A stretch of 64,000 bases of DNA from Kiloniellaceae bacterium. Its GTDB lineage: Bacteria; Pseudomonadota; Alphaproteobacteria; Kiloniellales; Kiloniellaceae. The position numbers and the translations under genes are program-made. Of this stretch, positions 8,928-17,844 are shown piece by piece (the stretch's first letter is position 1; every line of letters begins with the position of its first letter). The stretch lies in the NCBI GenBank assembly GCA_021776195.1, contig JAJFGK010000023.1, positions 62,001-126,000 of the forward strand. Direction: 5' to 3'. The notes under the pieces were generated by a model, which saw nothing but the letters and a program-made list of their open reading frames with translations, was not told the origin of the DNA and did no database searches.

Positions 8928-10241
8928 TCACTCCCACATCACCGCCGGCAGCCAGAGAGACAGCGCCGGGAACATCACGATGCAGATCAGGGCAACGACA
9001 TCCATGACGAGGAACCAGGTGACGCCGCGGAAGATGTCCTGCAGTGAAACCTGGCTGCCCAACGCCCCCTTGATGACATAGACGTTCAAGCCTATCGGCG
9101 GCGTGATCAAGCCGATCTCCAGCAGCTTGATGACGATGATGCCGAACCAGATCAGATCCATCCCGGCGCCCGTGACCAGGGGGAGAATGATCGGCAGGGT
9201 CAAGAGCAACAGGCCGATCGGCTCGACGAACATGCCCAGGACCACATAGATGACCGCCACGCCGAGGATGATCAGATACTGGCTGCCCCCGGTCGCCGAC
9301 AGCACGAGTTCGGACAGCATCATCGGCAGGCCGCTGAGCGCCAGGAAGCGGGTGAAAAACAAGGTTCCGACGAGAATGATAAAAATGCTCGAGGTACCCA
9401 CCGCCGTGTAGGTCAGGGCCAGCTTGAAAGCCGGCCAGGTCAGGGTACGCCGGCTCAAGGCGATCAAGGCGGCCACCGACGCGCCGATGGCGCCAGCCTC
9501 GGTGGGCGAGAAGAGGCCGACGAAAATGCCGCCCAGGACGCAGAAGATCAGCGCCGGCAAGGGCCACACGTCGCGAATCGACTCGAGCTTTTCGCTCAGG
9601 CTGTAGCGCTCGTCCGTACGCCCGGCCAGCTCCGGGTTGAGCTTGGCCCGGATCACGATCATGGCCATGTACAAGAGAGCCGACACCAGACCGGGGAGGA
9701 AACCGGCCATGAAGAGCTTGCCGATGGAGACTTCGGCATAAATCCCGAACAGCACCATCAGGATGCTGGGCGGGATCAGTGAGCCGAGCGTGCCCGAGGC
9801 GGCGATGACACCGCTGGCCAGAGAGGGCGCATAGCGGTGGCGCAGCATCTCGGGCACCGCGATCCGGGCCATCGCCGAGGCCGTGGCCACGCTGGACCCC
9901 GAGGCCGAGGCGAAGAGAGCGCTGGCGGCGACCCCGGTGACCGCAAGACCGCCTGGCAACCGAGCGAGAAAGATCCGCATCGCGCGAAACAGGCCCTTGG
10001 TCAGGCCGGTCGTGGTGCAGGTGTAGCCCATGAGCAGGAACATCGGCACGGCGGTGAGAGCCCAGTTACCGATGAAGTTGAAAGGCACCGCCGAGATGAT
10101 GCCCCAGCCGGCGCGCACGCTGGTCAAGGACATGATTCCGACCACAGAAACCAGGCCGAGGGCCACGGCAATCGGCACCCGCAGCGCGATCAACAGCAAG
10201 GCCACGGCGATGCCGATCACACCTGTCTCGGTCGATCCCAT
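8928..10241 (-). CDS. dctM: TRAP transporter large permease DctM
   Basis: A 437-aa integral membrane protein with about 12 hydrophobic segments, the ion-coupled transport subunit of a tripartite ATP-independent periplasmic transporter. Family landmarks include the early repeat of small residues in ASALFASASGSSVATASAMA, the SLIPPSI block near residue 130 and the late LITPPIGLNVYV motif. Its ATG shares one base with the dctQ stop codon, so translation is coupled to dctQ. Together with the DctP-like binding protein at 11855-12991 this gives a complete PQM transporter. The substrate is not specified by sequence; neighbours suggest an organic acid or an N-acylated small molecule. Confidence 0.95.
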   Translation of the reverse strand: MGSTETGVIGIAVALLLIALRVPIAVALGLVSVVGIMSLTSVRAGWGIISAVPFNFIGNWALTAVPMFLLMGYTCTTTGLTKGLFRAMRIFLARLPGGLAVTGVAASALFASASGSSVATASAMARIAVPEMLRHRYAPSLASGVIAASGTLGSLIPPSILMVLFGIYAEVSIGKLFMAGFLPGLVSALLYMAMIVIRAKLNPELAGRTDERYSLSEKLESIRDVWPLPALIFCVLGGIFVGLFSPTEAGAIGASVAALIALSRRTLTWPAFKLALTYTAVGTSSIFIILVGTLFFTRFLALSGLPMMLSELVLSATGGSQYLIILGVAVIYVVLGMFVEPIGLLLLTLPIILPLVTGAGMDLIWFGIIVIKLLEIGLITPPIGLNVYVIKGALGSQVSLQDIFRGVTWFLVMDVVALICIVMFPALSLWLPAVMWE

Positions 10242-10831
10242 CAGTTGCCGTCCTGCTGGTCGTCGGGTTCGGGAATTGTCCCGGTCAGAAATGCCTTCAC
10301 GGCGTTCAAGCCGATGGCCAGCATCAAGCTGCCGACGCCGATCGGCAGGGCCCAGCGGCTCGGCCAGACGTAGTAGAGGAAGTTCGCCATGACCGTTTCC
10401 TTTTCCGCCGTCGCCTTCATGGCATCGAGAAAGGTCTGGAAGGCCAGCATGCCGAAATAGATCAGCGCGACGACCACACCGAACAGATAGACGGTCATCT
10501 GGAGACGGGGCGGAAACTTGCGAAACAGGAGATCGACCACGACGTGCTCCTGGCGCAGCTCGATCATCGCCAGGGGGAGAAAAACCGCCGATACCATGTA
10601 GTAGTAGGAAACCGTCTCCAGCGTGCCGACAATGGGCGCATTGAAGAGGTACTTCATCGCCACATCGGCCGTGACGTGGAGCATCATCAGGACCAGAAAG
10701 ATGCCGGTCAGAAACATCTGCGCTTGCGCGAGTCGACAGATGACGCTTTCCAGCGCATTCGCCCCCGGGTCTTGCTCCGCGTGACTTTCCGACCGCACGG
10801 GGCTAGTACCGACTATCACAGAAAGGTGCAT
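10241..10831 (-). CDS. dctQ: TRAP transporter small permease DctQ
   Basis: A small membrane subunit of about 196 aa with four hydrophobic segments (conserved core starting near ALESVICRLAQAQ). It partners DctM. The only well-placed start I see is ATG 10831, which lies inside the left arm of an inverted repeat (10804-10838). The first nine residues (MHLSVIVGT) are therefore encoded by repeat sequence and are unlikely to be ancestral. A longer in-frame start further upstream would also fall within the repeat element. Translational overlap with dctM (shared base at 10241) supports function. Whether expression was altered by the inserted element is unknown. Confidence 0.88.
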   Translation of the reverse strand: MHLSVIVGTSPVRSESHAEQDPGANALESVICRLAQAQMFLTGIFLVLMMLHVTADVAMKYLFNAPIVGTLETVSYYYMVSAVFLPLAMIELRQEHVVVDLLFRKFPPRLQMTVYLFGVVVALIYFGMLAFQTFLDAMKATAEKETVMANFLYYVWPSRWALPIGVGSLMLAIGLNAVKAFLTGTIPEPDDQQDGN

Positions 10832-11084
10832 CGTCTGATCGTCTCGGCGTTCGGTCCGGGAAGGAAGCGTCGCGACAGCGATGCCAGCCATCGGTGAGCG
10901 GCGCTGACGCACCCGGTCGGGCGCCGAGGCGACCCGCAGGGCGACTTGGCAAGGCTTTCGGCCCCCGTGGTTTTGGGCGGCAGACCGTCGCGCTCGTGAT
11001 GCTGGGCATCATCTCGCCCCCGTTCTTTGCCGAAAACCTCGCCAAGTCGTCATACGACGCACCTTTCTGTAATAGTCGGTACTA
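10804..11084. mobile_element. MITE-like element with 35-bp inverted repeats between tetR and dctQ
   Basis: Arms at 10804-10838 and 11050-11084 are inverted copies of each other, 32 of 35 positions matching, and begin TAGTACCGACTAT. The 211 bases between them show no convincing gene. The outer right base triplet is the TAG stop of tetR, and the left arm contains the dctQ ATG, so the element exactly fills the tetR-dctQ junction. If the true ends are GTACCGAC, both are flanked by TA, as expected for IS630/Tc1-type insertion. An alternative reading is a widely spaced pair of regulator-binding sites. The structure is seen directly; mobility is inferred. Confidence 0.6.
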
Positions 11085-11717
11085 TGCCGTCTTGGGTTGG
11101 GACAGGGATTCCTCGGACAGCAGGACGCGGAGTATTTCTTTCCAACTCTCCTGCATCTCCATGAAGTACTGCGGGTCCTGACGCACAATGGTCTGGATAC
11201 CCATGCCCCGCATTAGGCACAGGGTGGTGTTGAGCAGGACCTGGACCTTCTGCGGCGCCATCGTCTTGTTGACGAAGAAATGCGACCAGATCTCGTTCAA
11301 GGAGCGATGGAACTGCAGGCTGACCGGCACGATGGCCTGGCGCAGCTTTTCGTCGGTCCGCGCGCTGGCAAGGAACTCGATGGTGATCATGAAGAGGCGG
11401 CCCGAGAAGCGCCGCCACATGTCGTCGATGAAATCGTCGATGGTCAGTTGCTTTTCGGCGTAAGCGACGGCGACCTTGCGCATATCGGCGATCTCGGCGT
11501 CGAGCAGGAACTCGACCGCGGCGGCGATCAAGACTTCCTTGGAAGGGTAGTGATGGAGCAGCGCGCCGCGCGACACCCCGGCGCGGCGCACGATCTCGGT
11601 GGTGGAGGCCCGCTGGAAGCCGTCCTCATAGATGCTGTCGAGGGTCGCCTCCAGGATCCTGCGCCGGGTCCTGGCCGATTTCATTTCCTGGGGCAGTTGC
11701 GGTGCCTGATCGCGCAT
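11082..11717 (-). CDS. TetR-family transcriptional regulator
   Basis: A regulator of about 211 aa with an N-terminal helix-turn-helix (roughly residues 12-60). The characteristic block ASTTEIVRRAGVSRGALLHHYPSKEVL is visible within it, followed by an all-helical ligand-binding domain. ATG 11717 (MRDQAPQ) is chosen because it gives the normal short arm before the DNA-binding domain; a GGAGG-like sequence lies about 12 bases upstream, which is slightly far. The gene sits between dctP and dctQ on the same strand, so it probably controls the TRAP cluster and may respond to its substrate. Its stop codon TAG is the first three bases of the adjacent inverted-repeat element. Confidence 0.88.
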   Translation of the reverse strand: MRDQAPQLPQEMKSARTRRRILEATLDSIYEDGFQRASTTEIVRRAGVSRGALLHHYPSKEVLIAAAVEFLLDAEIADMRKVAVAYAEKQLTIDDFIDDMWRRFSGRLFMITIEFLASARTDEKLRQAIVPVSLQFHRSLNEIWSHFFVNKTMAPQKVQVLLNTTLCLMRGMGIQTIVRQDPQYFMEMQESWKEILRVLLSEESLSQPKTA

Positions 11718-11854
11718 CCTGGGACTCGTCCTCCTCTCCGGTGGCTCCTGACCGCTGGCGGGGCGGTCCCGACAGAGCACCCCTGGGGAATAGAGAGACT
11801 GCCCAACCGATCGGCCGGCCGGCAATCCCTCCTTCACAGCCCCTTTGCGCCGCG

Positions 11855-12991
11855 TCACTTGACCCCGTAAGTCGCGGGATCGATCTTATCATAGAGCTCG
11901 GCCTTGATGATCGCCCCGATGGCCGCCGCATCGCCGCGGTCCACATCGGCGAGGAGCTTGGCCCATTTCTGGATGCTGGCGTCGAAGCGCCCCATCAAGG
12001 CCTCGGGATCGGCGAGGCCATGTTTGTCGCGTGCCGTCTCATAGACGTTGCTCAGGTTGTCCTGGGCGAACTTCGCGATGGACTCGAGGATGTCCTGGCT
12101 CGGCTGGTAGACCGTCACGCCGTGGTCCTTCGCCTCGGCCAGGGCCTCGTCGACCGCGTCGTTGTAGCCGACATAGAGATCGGCCAGGGCCTGCGCCTGG
12201 GTATCGAAGAACATCTTGCGGTCGGCAACGGCCAGTTCTTCCCAGAACGTGGTGTTGTAACCCCACATGGGGCCGGACCAGTACATGCCCAGTGGCGCCA
12301 TGGTGGTGTGCTTGGCGACATCCCACAGGCTGCGCGACTTCAAGTCACTGGCCACGTTGACGGCACAGTCCAGCGTGCCCTTCTCGACGCCCTGATACAT
12401 CTCGCTCGAGGGCACGTTGACCGGCACCGCGCCGACCGATTCCGCCCAGCGCGACAGCGCGGCCCCCGCGGTGCGCAAACGCTTGCCCTTCACGTCCGCC
12501 AGGCTCTTGATCGGGGTCCGGCACATGAGGTTGTAAGGCGGCGTGCTGTAACCGCCACCGTAGATGATCCCCGCCTTCCTCCACTGGGCCAGGGCCTCGG
12601 CATCGGTCATGTTGAATTCGGTCGTGGCGACCATGGCGACCAGGGGGTCGCTGTAGTTAAAGCCGAGCTCCTGGAGCGCATTTGAAATCGGCAGCTCCGC
12701 CGGGGTGTAGGTGCCGGCGTGATAGCCGACCTGGGCAAGACCGTCGCGCACGCCCGACATGCCCGAGCGCGGCGGCAGCAGGGCGGTCCCGGCGAACACC
12801 TTGGCCTTCAATTGGCCGTCCGACTTGGCTTCGAGGCTCTTCGCCCACTCGACGTAACCGTGCTTGGCCAGCGGATGCTGCGGCGGGAAGAAAATGTTGG
12901 CGTTGAATTCGCCCGCCACCGCGGTCTGACCCGCCAGCGCCCAGACAGCGCCTATCGCGGCCATCGCCGCGATCCTCTTTAAACCATTCAT
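11855..12991 (-). CDS. dctP: TRAP transporter substrate-binding protein DctP-type
   Basis: A periplasmic solute receptor of about 378 aa. The signal peptide (about residues 1-25) is MNGLKRIAAMAAIGAVWALA and ends near TAVAGEF. DctP-fold landmarks include FFPPQHPLAKHGYVEWAKSLE at the start of domain 1 and the conserved LADVKGKRLRTAG region near residue 150, which in TRAP receptors precedes the carboxylate-binding arginine. ATG 12991 has AGGAGG 8 bases upstream. It is the first gene of the dctP-tetR-dctQ-dctM series. A regulator sitting between P and QM is less usual than a contiguous PQM order. The ligand cannot be read from the sequence. Confidence 0.92.
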   Translation of the reverse strand: MNGLKRIAAMAAIGAVWALAGQTAVAGEFNANIFFPPQHPLAKHGYVEWAKSLEAKSDGQLKAKVFAGTALLPPRSGMSGVRDGLAQVGYHAGTYTPAELPISNALQELGFNYSDPLVAMVATTEFNMTDAEALAQWRKAGIIYGGGYSTPPYNLMCRTPIKSLADVKGKRLRTAGAALSRWAESVGAVPVNVPSSEMYQGVEKGTLDCAVNVASDLKSRSLWDVAKHTTMAPLGMYWSGPMWGYNTTFWEELAVADRKMFFDTQAQALADLYVGYNDAVDEALAEAKDHGVTVYQPSQDILESIAKFAQDNLSNVYETARDKHGLADPEALMGRFDASIQKWAKLLADVDRGDAAAIGAIIKAELYDKIDPATYGVK

Positions 12992-13064
12992 AGCTCTACC
13001 TCCTCTGTCGGTGAACAACCGCATCGTTCGATGCATTCTTTTGGGGGCCAAAGGTTCCTTAGGA

Positions 13065-14324
13065 TTAGACACTCTCCCTGAAGATCGCGCCGTCCTTCAT
13101 GACCAGCTTCAAGTAGCGATCGGGGTCCTGCAGCACCCCGATATCGGACAGTGGATCGCCGTCCAGGACGATCAGGTCGGCCCGCGCGCCCTCGACGATC
13201 TCGCCGATCTCGCCGGTCATCTGGAACAGATCGGCGGCGGTTGCCGTCGCCGACCTGATGAGCTCCGCCGGGGTCTGAAAGGCGCTGCGGATCTTGAACT
13301 CGAGCAACTGATGGCGCTGCATCGTGCCCAGCAGATCGGTGCCGAAGACCATCTTCACGCCCCGGCCGTGGGCATGGGCATGGGTCTTGTGCCCGGCCTC
13401 GACCACATCGAAGACCTTGTCGCACATCTCCTTGGGCATACCGGCGGCGACGCCCTCGGTGGCCAGCACCTCGTGGGTCGACATGGTCGGCACGAGAAAG
13501 GCGTCCCGGGCGAGCAGGAGGTCGATGGTCTCATCGTCGATCAGGTTGCCGTGTTCGATGGAGCGCACGCCGCACTTCAAGGCGCGGTTGGCGGCCCGGG
13601 CGGTATAGACATGGGCGGCGACATAGGTCTCGGCGGCTTCGGCTTCCTGCACCGCGGCGACGATCTCCTCTTCGGAAAACTGGGTGCTGGAAATCCGGTC
13701 GGTCGGCGAGGACACGCCCCCGGCGGCCATGATCTTCAGGAAATGCGCGCCCTTGCGGATTTCATCGCGGCAAGCCCTGCGGACCTCGGAAACGCCGTCC
13801 GCGATCCTGCCCAGGCCGGCGCAGCAGAGGCAATCGTCCCAGTTTTCGCCAGGGCCGCGCATATCGCCGTGACCGCCGGTCTGGGAAATCGCGTGACCGG
13901 CAAAGAGGATGCGCGGTCCGGTCAGATAGCCCTCTTCGACCGACTTGGCCAAGCCGAAGTCGGCGCCGCCGCAGTCCCGGACCGTGGTGAAGCCACGCTG
14001 CAGCATCCCGGCAAGGATTTCGCTGGCCCGGGCGGCGACGTACATCGGCGACCAGCGCAAAAGCTCGGGAAAGCTCGCGGTGGCGGCCACCACATGGACG
14101 TGGGCATCGCATAGACCTGGCATCAGGGTCTTGCCGCCGAGATCGATGACCCGGTCGGCGTCTGCTCCAGGATTGCCAGCGGCATCCTCGGAAATCGCAC
14201 GAACCCGGCCGTTTTCGATTGCGATACTGCGGGCCCCCAAAAGCGTGCCGGCGCGCGTGTCCAGCAGGTTGGCGTTTTGAAGGACAATAGTTGGCTTGGC
14301 GTCCTGGCCGGCGGCGTTTGTCAC
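13065..14324 (-). CDS. Amidohydrolase-superfamily metallohydrolase (prolidase/imidazolonepropionase-like)
   Basis: A 419-aa TIM-barrel metal hydrolase. Metal ligands are visible as His75 and His77 (DAHVHV), Lys197 in FLKIMAAGG (probable carboxylated bridging lysine), His238 (AAHVYT), His258 (IEHGN) and Asp330 (FGTDLLG). This set is that of the binuclear Xaa-Pro dipeptidase/arginine carboxypeptidase-like amidohydrolases, which commonly cleave dipeptides or N-acyl amino acids. The start codon is GTG at 14324, with GGGGAG about 7 bases upstream. It lies 73 bases upstream of dctP on the same strand, so the TRAP system may import its substrate or product. Exact specificity is unknown. Confidence 0.88.
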   Translation of the reverse strand: MTNAAGQDAKPTIVLQNANLLDTRAGTLLGARSIAIENGRVRAISEDAAGNPGADADRVIDLGGKTLMPGLCDAHVHVVAATASFPELLRWSPMYVAARASEILAGMLQRGFTTVRDCGGADFGLAKSVEEGYLTGPRILFAGHAISQTGGHGDMRGPGENWDDCLCCAGLGRIADGVSEVRRACRDEIRKGAHFLKIMAAGGVSSPTDRISSTQFSEEEIVAAVQEAEAAETYVAAHVYTARAANRALKCGVRSIEHGNLIDDETIDLLLARDAFLVPTMSTHEVLATEGVAAGMPKEMCDKVFDVVEAGHKTHAHAHGRGVKMVFGTDLLGTMQRHQLLEFKIRSAFQTPAELIRSATATAADLFQMTGEIGEIVEGARADLIVLDGDPLSDIGVLQDPDRYLKLVMKDGAIFRESV

Positions 14325-14550
14325 GAAGTCTCCCCTGCTCTGCTCCCGGCCTGTGAATTCGACCGATCTCTTGCTTTGATACCAAGGCTACGGCGCCTAG
14401 AACAAACAGTCAATCCTGTCTTTTTTCGAGTCGATAACTGGACAAGCAGTCGCTGGCACCTCCGCGCCTCAAGTCAATTTACTCCGGCAGCGCCATCTGT
14501 GATGCTGGCCCCCGGACCTTTGGCGAACGGGGATTCTGCAGGAGATCGAG
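14325..14550. promoter_or_regulatory. Divergent intergenic region, amidohydrolase / SDR operon
   Basis: A 226-bp gap between two divergently transcribed genes, locally more AT-rich than its surroundings around 14385-14430. It must hold both promoters. I do not recognise a specific operator; the Shine-Dalgarno AGGAG for the SDR gene lies at its right end. Confidence 0.45.
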
Positions 14551-15333
14551 ATGTCGGGGCATGGCTTGTTGGACGGCCGGCTGGCGCTGGTGACCGGGGC
14601 GGGAAAGGGCATCGGCCTGGCCATCGTGCGCGCGCTGGCCCGCGAGGGCGCCAAGATCGCGGTCACGGACTACGATCTGGCCGCCGCGCAGGTCGCCGCC
14701 GATGGGCTGGGCGCGCAGGCGCGCGCCTTTCGCCTCGACGTCACCGACAGTCAAGAGACGAATGTGGCTTTCGAAGCCGCCGCGGCATGGCTGGGCGGGC
14801 TCGATCTGGTGATCGGCAACGCCGGCATCTCGACCATGAACCGGGTGGTCGACCTGACCGAGGCCGAGTGGGATTCGAACATGGCGGTCAACGCCAAGGG
14901 GATCTTTCTCACCAACCGGGAAGCGGTCCGCCGGTTCCTCGCCACCGGCACCAAGGGCGTGATCGTCAACACCGCCTCCCTCGCCGGCAAGATCGGCGCG
15001 CCGCTCTTGGCGCACTACGCCGCCAGCAAGTTCGCCGTGGTCGGATTCACCCAATCCTTGGCCAAGGAGGTGGCCGAACATGGCATTCGGGTGAACGCCG
15101 TCTGCCCGGGCTTCGTGCGCACCTCGATGCAGACACGCGAGATCGCCTGGGAGGGCGAGCTGCGCGGCATGACCCCCGAGGCGGTGCGGGCGGAGTACGT
15201 GGCGATGACGCCGCTGGGGCGGATCGAGGAGCCGGAAGACATCGCCGAGGTCGTGGTTTTCCTGGCCAGCGACCAGTCGCGCTTTTTGACCGGGGAGTCG
15301 ATCAACGCTTCCGGCGGCGTGCTGATGGATTGA
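14551..15333 (+). CDS. Short-chain dehydrogenase/reductase (polyol dehydrogenase-like)
   Basis: A 260-aa classical SDR. The NAD(P)-binding motif TGAGKGIG is at residues 15-22, Asp40 after the second strand (VTDYD) favours NAD over NADP, and NAG lies at 90-92. The catalytic residues are Ser143, Tyr156 and Lys160 (YAASK). The C-terminal FLTGESINASGG is typical. AGGAG lies 6 bases before the ATG. It begins a plus-strand operon with the BtpA/SgcQ-like protein and an FGGY kinase, a combination suggesting oxidation and phosphorylation of a sugar alcohol. Similar proteins include sorbitol and meso-butanediol dehydrogenases; the substrate is inferred only. Confidence 0.92.
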   Translation: MSGHGLLDGRLALVTGAGKGIGLAIVRALAREGAKIAVTDYDLAAAQVAADGLGAQARAFRLDVTDSQETNVAFEAAAAWLGGLDLVIGNAGISTMNRVVDLTEAEWDSNMAVNAKGIFLTNREAVRRFLATGTKGVIVNTASLAGKIGAPLLAHYAASKFAVVGFTQSLAKEVAEHGIRVNAVCPGFVRTSMQTREIAWEGELRGMTPEAVRAEYVAMTPLGRIEEPEDIAEVVVFLASDQSRFLTGESINASGGVLMD

Positions 15334-15353
15334 TTTAAAGGGGAGAGGACTGA

Positions 15354-16157
15354 ATGGACTGGCTCAAGGACACCTTCGGCAGCCACAAGCCGGTAATCGC
15401 CATGGCCCACCTGCCGCCCCTGCCCGGCGCCCCGCTTTACGACGCCGACGGCGGGATGGCCGCCATCGCCGATTACGTGGGCCGCGACCTGGAAGCCCTG
15501 CAGGCCGCCGGCGTGGACTGCGTCATGTTCGGCAACGAGGGCGACCGCCCCTATCTGCTCCAGGCCAGCCCGGAAAGCCTCGCCGCCATGACCGCCGTGG
15601 TCGCCCAGTTGAAGGGCGCGCTCAAGGTCCCCTTCGGGGTCAATTACCTCTGGGATCCGGTGGCGACGGTGGCCCTGGCGGTGGCGACCGGCGCCGGCTT
15701 CGCGCGGGAGATTTTCACCGGGGTCTACGATTCCGACATGGGCCTGTGGCAGCCCGACGCCGCCAAAGCGGTGCGCCTGCGCCACGGCCTCGGCCGGGCC
15801 GACCTCAAGCTGCTGTTCAACATCAATGCCGAGTTCGCCGCACCGCTCGGCGACCGGCCGATCGAGGCACGGGCCAAGAGCGCCGTCTTCTCCTCTCTGG
15901 CCGACGCGGTGCTGGTCTCCGGTCCCATGACCGGCCAGCCGGTCGACCAGTCGAACCTGCGAAAGGTCAAGGAGGCCGTCGGGGAGACCCCGGTCTTCGC
16001 CAACACGGGCTGCCGGGCGGACAACATCGGCGACATCCTGGCGGTCGCCGACGGCTGCGTCGTCGGCACCCACTTCAAGGTCGAGGGCGACACCTGGAAG
16101 GCCGTGGACCGGGATCGGACCGAGCGCTTCATGGAGACCGTCAGGGCGGTGCGTTAA
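15354..16157 (+). CDS. BtpA/SgcQ-family protein
   Basis: A 267-aa predicted TIM-barrel protein of the BtpA/SgcQ family, with the characteristic starts VIAMAHLPPLPGAP and later FGVNYLWDPVATVALAVATGAGF, EIFTGVYDSDMG and PVFANTGCR. BtpA was named for an effect on photosystem I in cyanobacteria, but in proteobacteria the family is usually encoded beside sugar kinases and transporters (as SgcQ) and is likely an enzyme of carbohydrate catabolism. It begins 20 bases after the SDR gene behind a GGAGAGG site and is followed within 2 bases by the kinase, so the three are one operon. No biochemical function is established. Confidence 0.85.
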   Translation: MDWLKDTFGSHKPVIAMAHLPPLPGAPLYDADGGMAAIADYVGRDLEALQAAGVDCVMFGNEGDRPYLLQASPESLAAMTAVVAQLKGALKVPFGVNYLWDPVATVALAVATGAGFAREIFTGVYDSDMGLWQPDAAKAVRLRHGLGRADLKLLFNINAEFAAPLGDRPIEARAKSAVFSSLADAVLVSGPMTGQPVDQSNLRKVKEAVGETPVFANTGCRADNIGDILAVADGCVVGTHFKVEGDTWKAVDRDRTERFMETVRAVR

Positions 16158-16159
16158 GG

Positions 16160-17683
16160 ATGGGTTTGCTTCTGGGTCTCGATATCGGCACCACCTCGAC
16201 CATCGGCATTCTCATCGATTCCGAAGGCGCGATCCGGGCCACCGCCTCGCGCCCGAGCGCGCTGGTCTCGAAGCACCCCAACTGGGCCGAGGAGGACCCG
16301 GCGCTCTGGTGGGGCAATGTCTGCGCCTTGGTGCCGGAATTGCTGACGGCCTCGGGCGCCGCGGCCTCGGAGATTGCCGGCATCGGCGTCACCGGCATGG
16401 TGCCGACGGTCATCCTGCTTGACCATAGCGGACGCCCGCTCCGCCTTTCCATGCAGCAGAACGATGCCCGCGCCCTCGCAGAGATCGAGGCGATGAAGCA
16501 GGCCATCGACCCGGACGACTTCTTCCGGCGCACCGGCGGCAGCATCAATCAGCAGCTCGTGGCGCCGAAACTGCGTTGGCTCGAACGCCACGAGCCCGAC
16601 TGCTTCAAGCAGGCAAAGATGGTGCTGGGATCCTACGACTACATCACCGGACGCCTGACCGGGTCCTTTTCGGTCGAGCAGAACTGGGCCCTGGAGTCCG
16701 GATTCATGGATCTGGCGGGTGCTCGGCTGGACCAGGATTTGGTGGCGCTCGGCGGAATCCCGTTAGAAGCCCTGCCGCCGCTGCGGGCCTCCCACGCCCT
16801 GGCCGGCGAGGTCACCGCCGCGGCGGCGGCCGAAACGGGCCTGGCGGCGGGTACGCCGGTGGTCGCCGGCTGCGCCGATCATATCGCCTCGGCCTTCGTC
16901 GCCGGCGCCTCCCAAGACGGCGATCTGGTGGTCAAGTTCGGCGGCGCCGGCGACATCATGCTGTCGTCCAGCGCGGCGGTGACCGACCCCCGCCTCTTCA
17001 TCGATTTCCACATCGTGCCGGGGCTCTTCTTCAGCAACGGCTGCATGGCGGCGAGCGGCAGCGTGCTCAACTGGATCGCCGACCATTTGGCCAAGGCCGA
17101 AAAACAAGAAGCCGAAGCCCTCGACCAGTCGGTCCACGCCCTCTTGGACCAACGGGCGGCCGCGTTGCCGCCCGGGGCCGGCGGCGTGGTCCTGCTGCCC
17201 TACTTTCTGGGCGAGAAGACGCCGCTCCACGACCCCCAGGCCCGGGGCACTCTGGTCGGGTTGGGCCTGCACCACGGTCTGCCCAATATCTGGCGCGCCG
17301 CTCTGGAGGCGGTGGCCTTCGGCTTTCGTCACCACGGCGAGATCTTCGCCGAGAGGGGCCTGGCGACCCGCCGGGTGATCGCCTGCGACGGCGGCGCGGC
17401 GAGCGACCTCTGGCTGCAGATCACCGCCGACGTTCTCGGGCAACCGGTCCAGCGGCTCCTGAACCATCCGGGGTCCTGCCTGGGCGCGGCCTTCGTCGCC
17501 GGCATGGGGGTCGGCGTCCTGGACGACTGGGGCGCGGTGTCGCGCTACGTCCAGCCGGACCGGGTCTTCGAGCCGAGCACCGCCCATGGCGAAACCTACG
17601 ACGAGGCCTACGGCATCTACCGGGATCTCTACGATCGCCTGCAAAGCCTCTACCCGCGGGTCGGAAAGCTGCCATCGGCTTAG
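16160..17683 (+). CDS. FGGY-family carbohydrate kinase (xylulokinase-like)
   Basis: A 507-aa sugar kinase of the glycerol/xylulose kinase family. The phosphate-1 loop GLDIGTTST lies at residues 6-14, the substrate-proximal GIGVTGMVPT near residue 75 matches the xylulokinase GIGLSGQMHG region, and ADHIASAF with GGAGDIM forms the central phosphate-binding region. The adenosine-binding CDGGAASDLWLQITADVLGQPV is near residue 413. ATG 16160 is only two bases after the BtpA-family stop, implying translational coupling. With the upstream polyol-type SDR this suggests polyol to ketose to phosphorylated ketose. The particular sugar is not determinable. Confidence 0.9.
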   Translation: MGLLLGLDIGTTSTIGILIDSEGAIRATASRPSALVSKHPNWAEEDPALWWGNVCALVPELLTASGAAASEIAGIGVTGMVPTVILLDHSGRPLRLSMQQNDARALAEIEAMKQAIDPDDFFRRTGGSINQQLVAPKLRWLERHEPDCFKQAKMVLGSYDYITGRLTGSFSVEQNWALESGFMDLAGARLDQDLVALGGIPLEALPPLRASHALAGEVTAAAAAETGLAAGTPVVAGCADHIASAFVAGASQDGDLVVKFGGAGDIMLSSSAAVTDPRLFIDFHIVPGLFFSNGCMAASGSVLNWIADHLAKAEKQEAEALDQSVHALLDQRAAALPPGAGGVVLLPYFLGEKTPLHDPQARGTLVGLGLHHGLPNIWRAALEAVAFGFRHHGEIFAERGLATRRVIACDGGAASDLWLQITADVLGQPVQRLLNHPGSCLGAAFVAGMGVGVLDDWGAVSRYVQPDRVFEPSTAHGETYDEAYGIYRDLYDRLQSLYPRVGKLPSA

Positions 17684-17844
17684 CCGGAATGACCGGTCGC
17701 CCTCAAAATTGCCGCCCCGATTCGGCAGCCGGATTAAGCCCCATTTCAAACCGATTATAGGTTAAAGTCGGGCACGCAAATCATTCGACTGCGAAGCCCG
17801 GCCGACCCGAGCCGGGCTCAATAAGACGATGGGGAGTAATTCAC

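Noticed and set aside
10839..11049. Possible small proteins inside the inverted-repeat element
   Set aside because: Both strands give proline/arginine-rich translations with no ribosome-binding site, and their matching ends simply reflect the inverted repeat.
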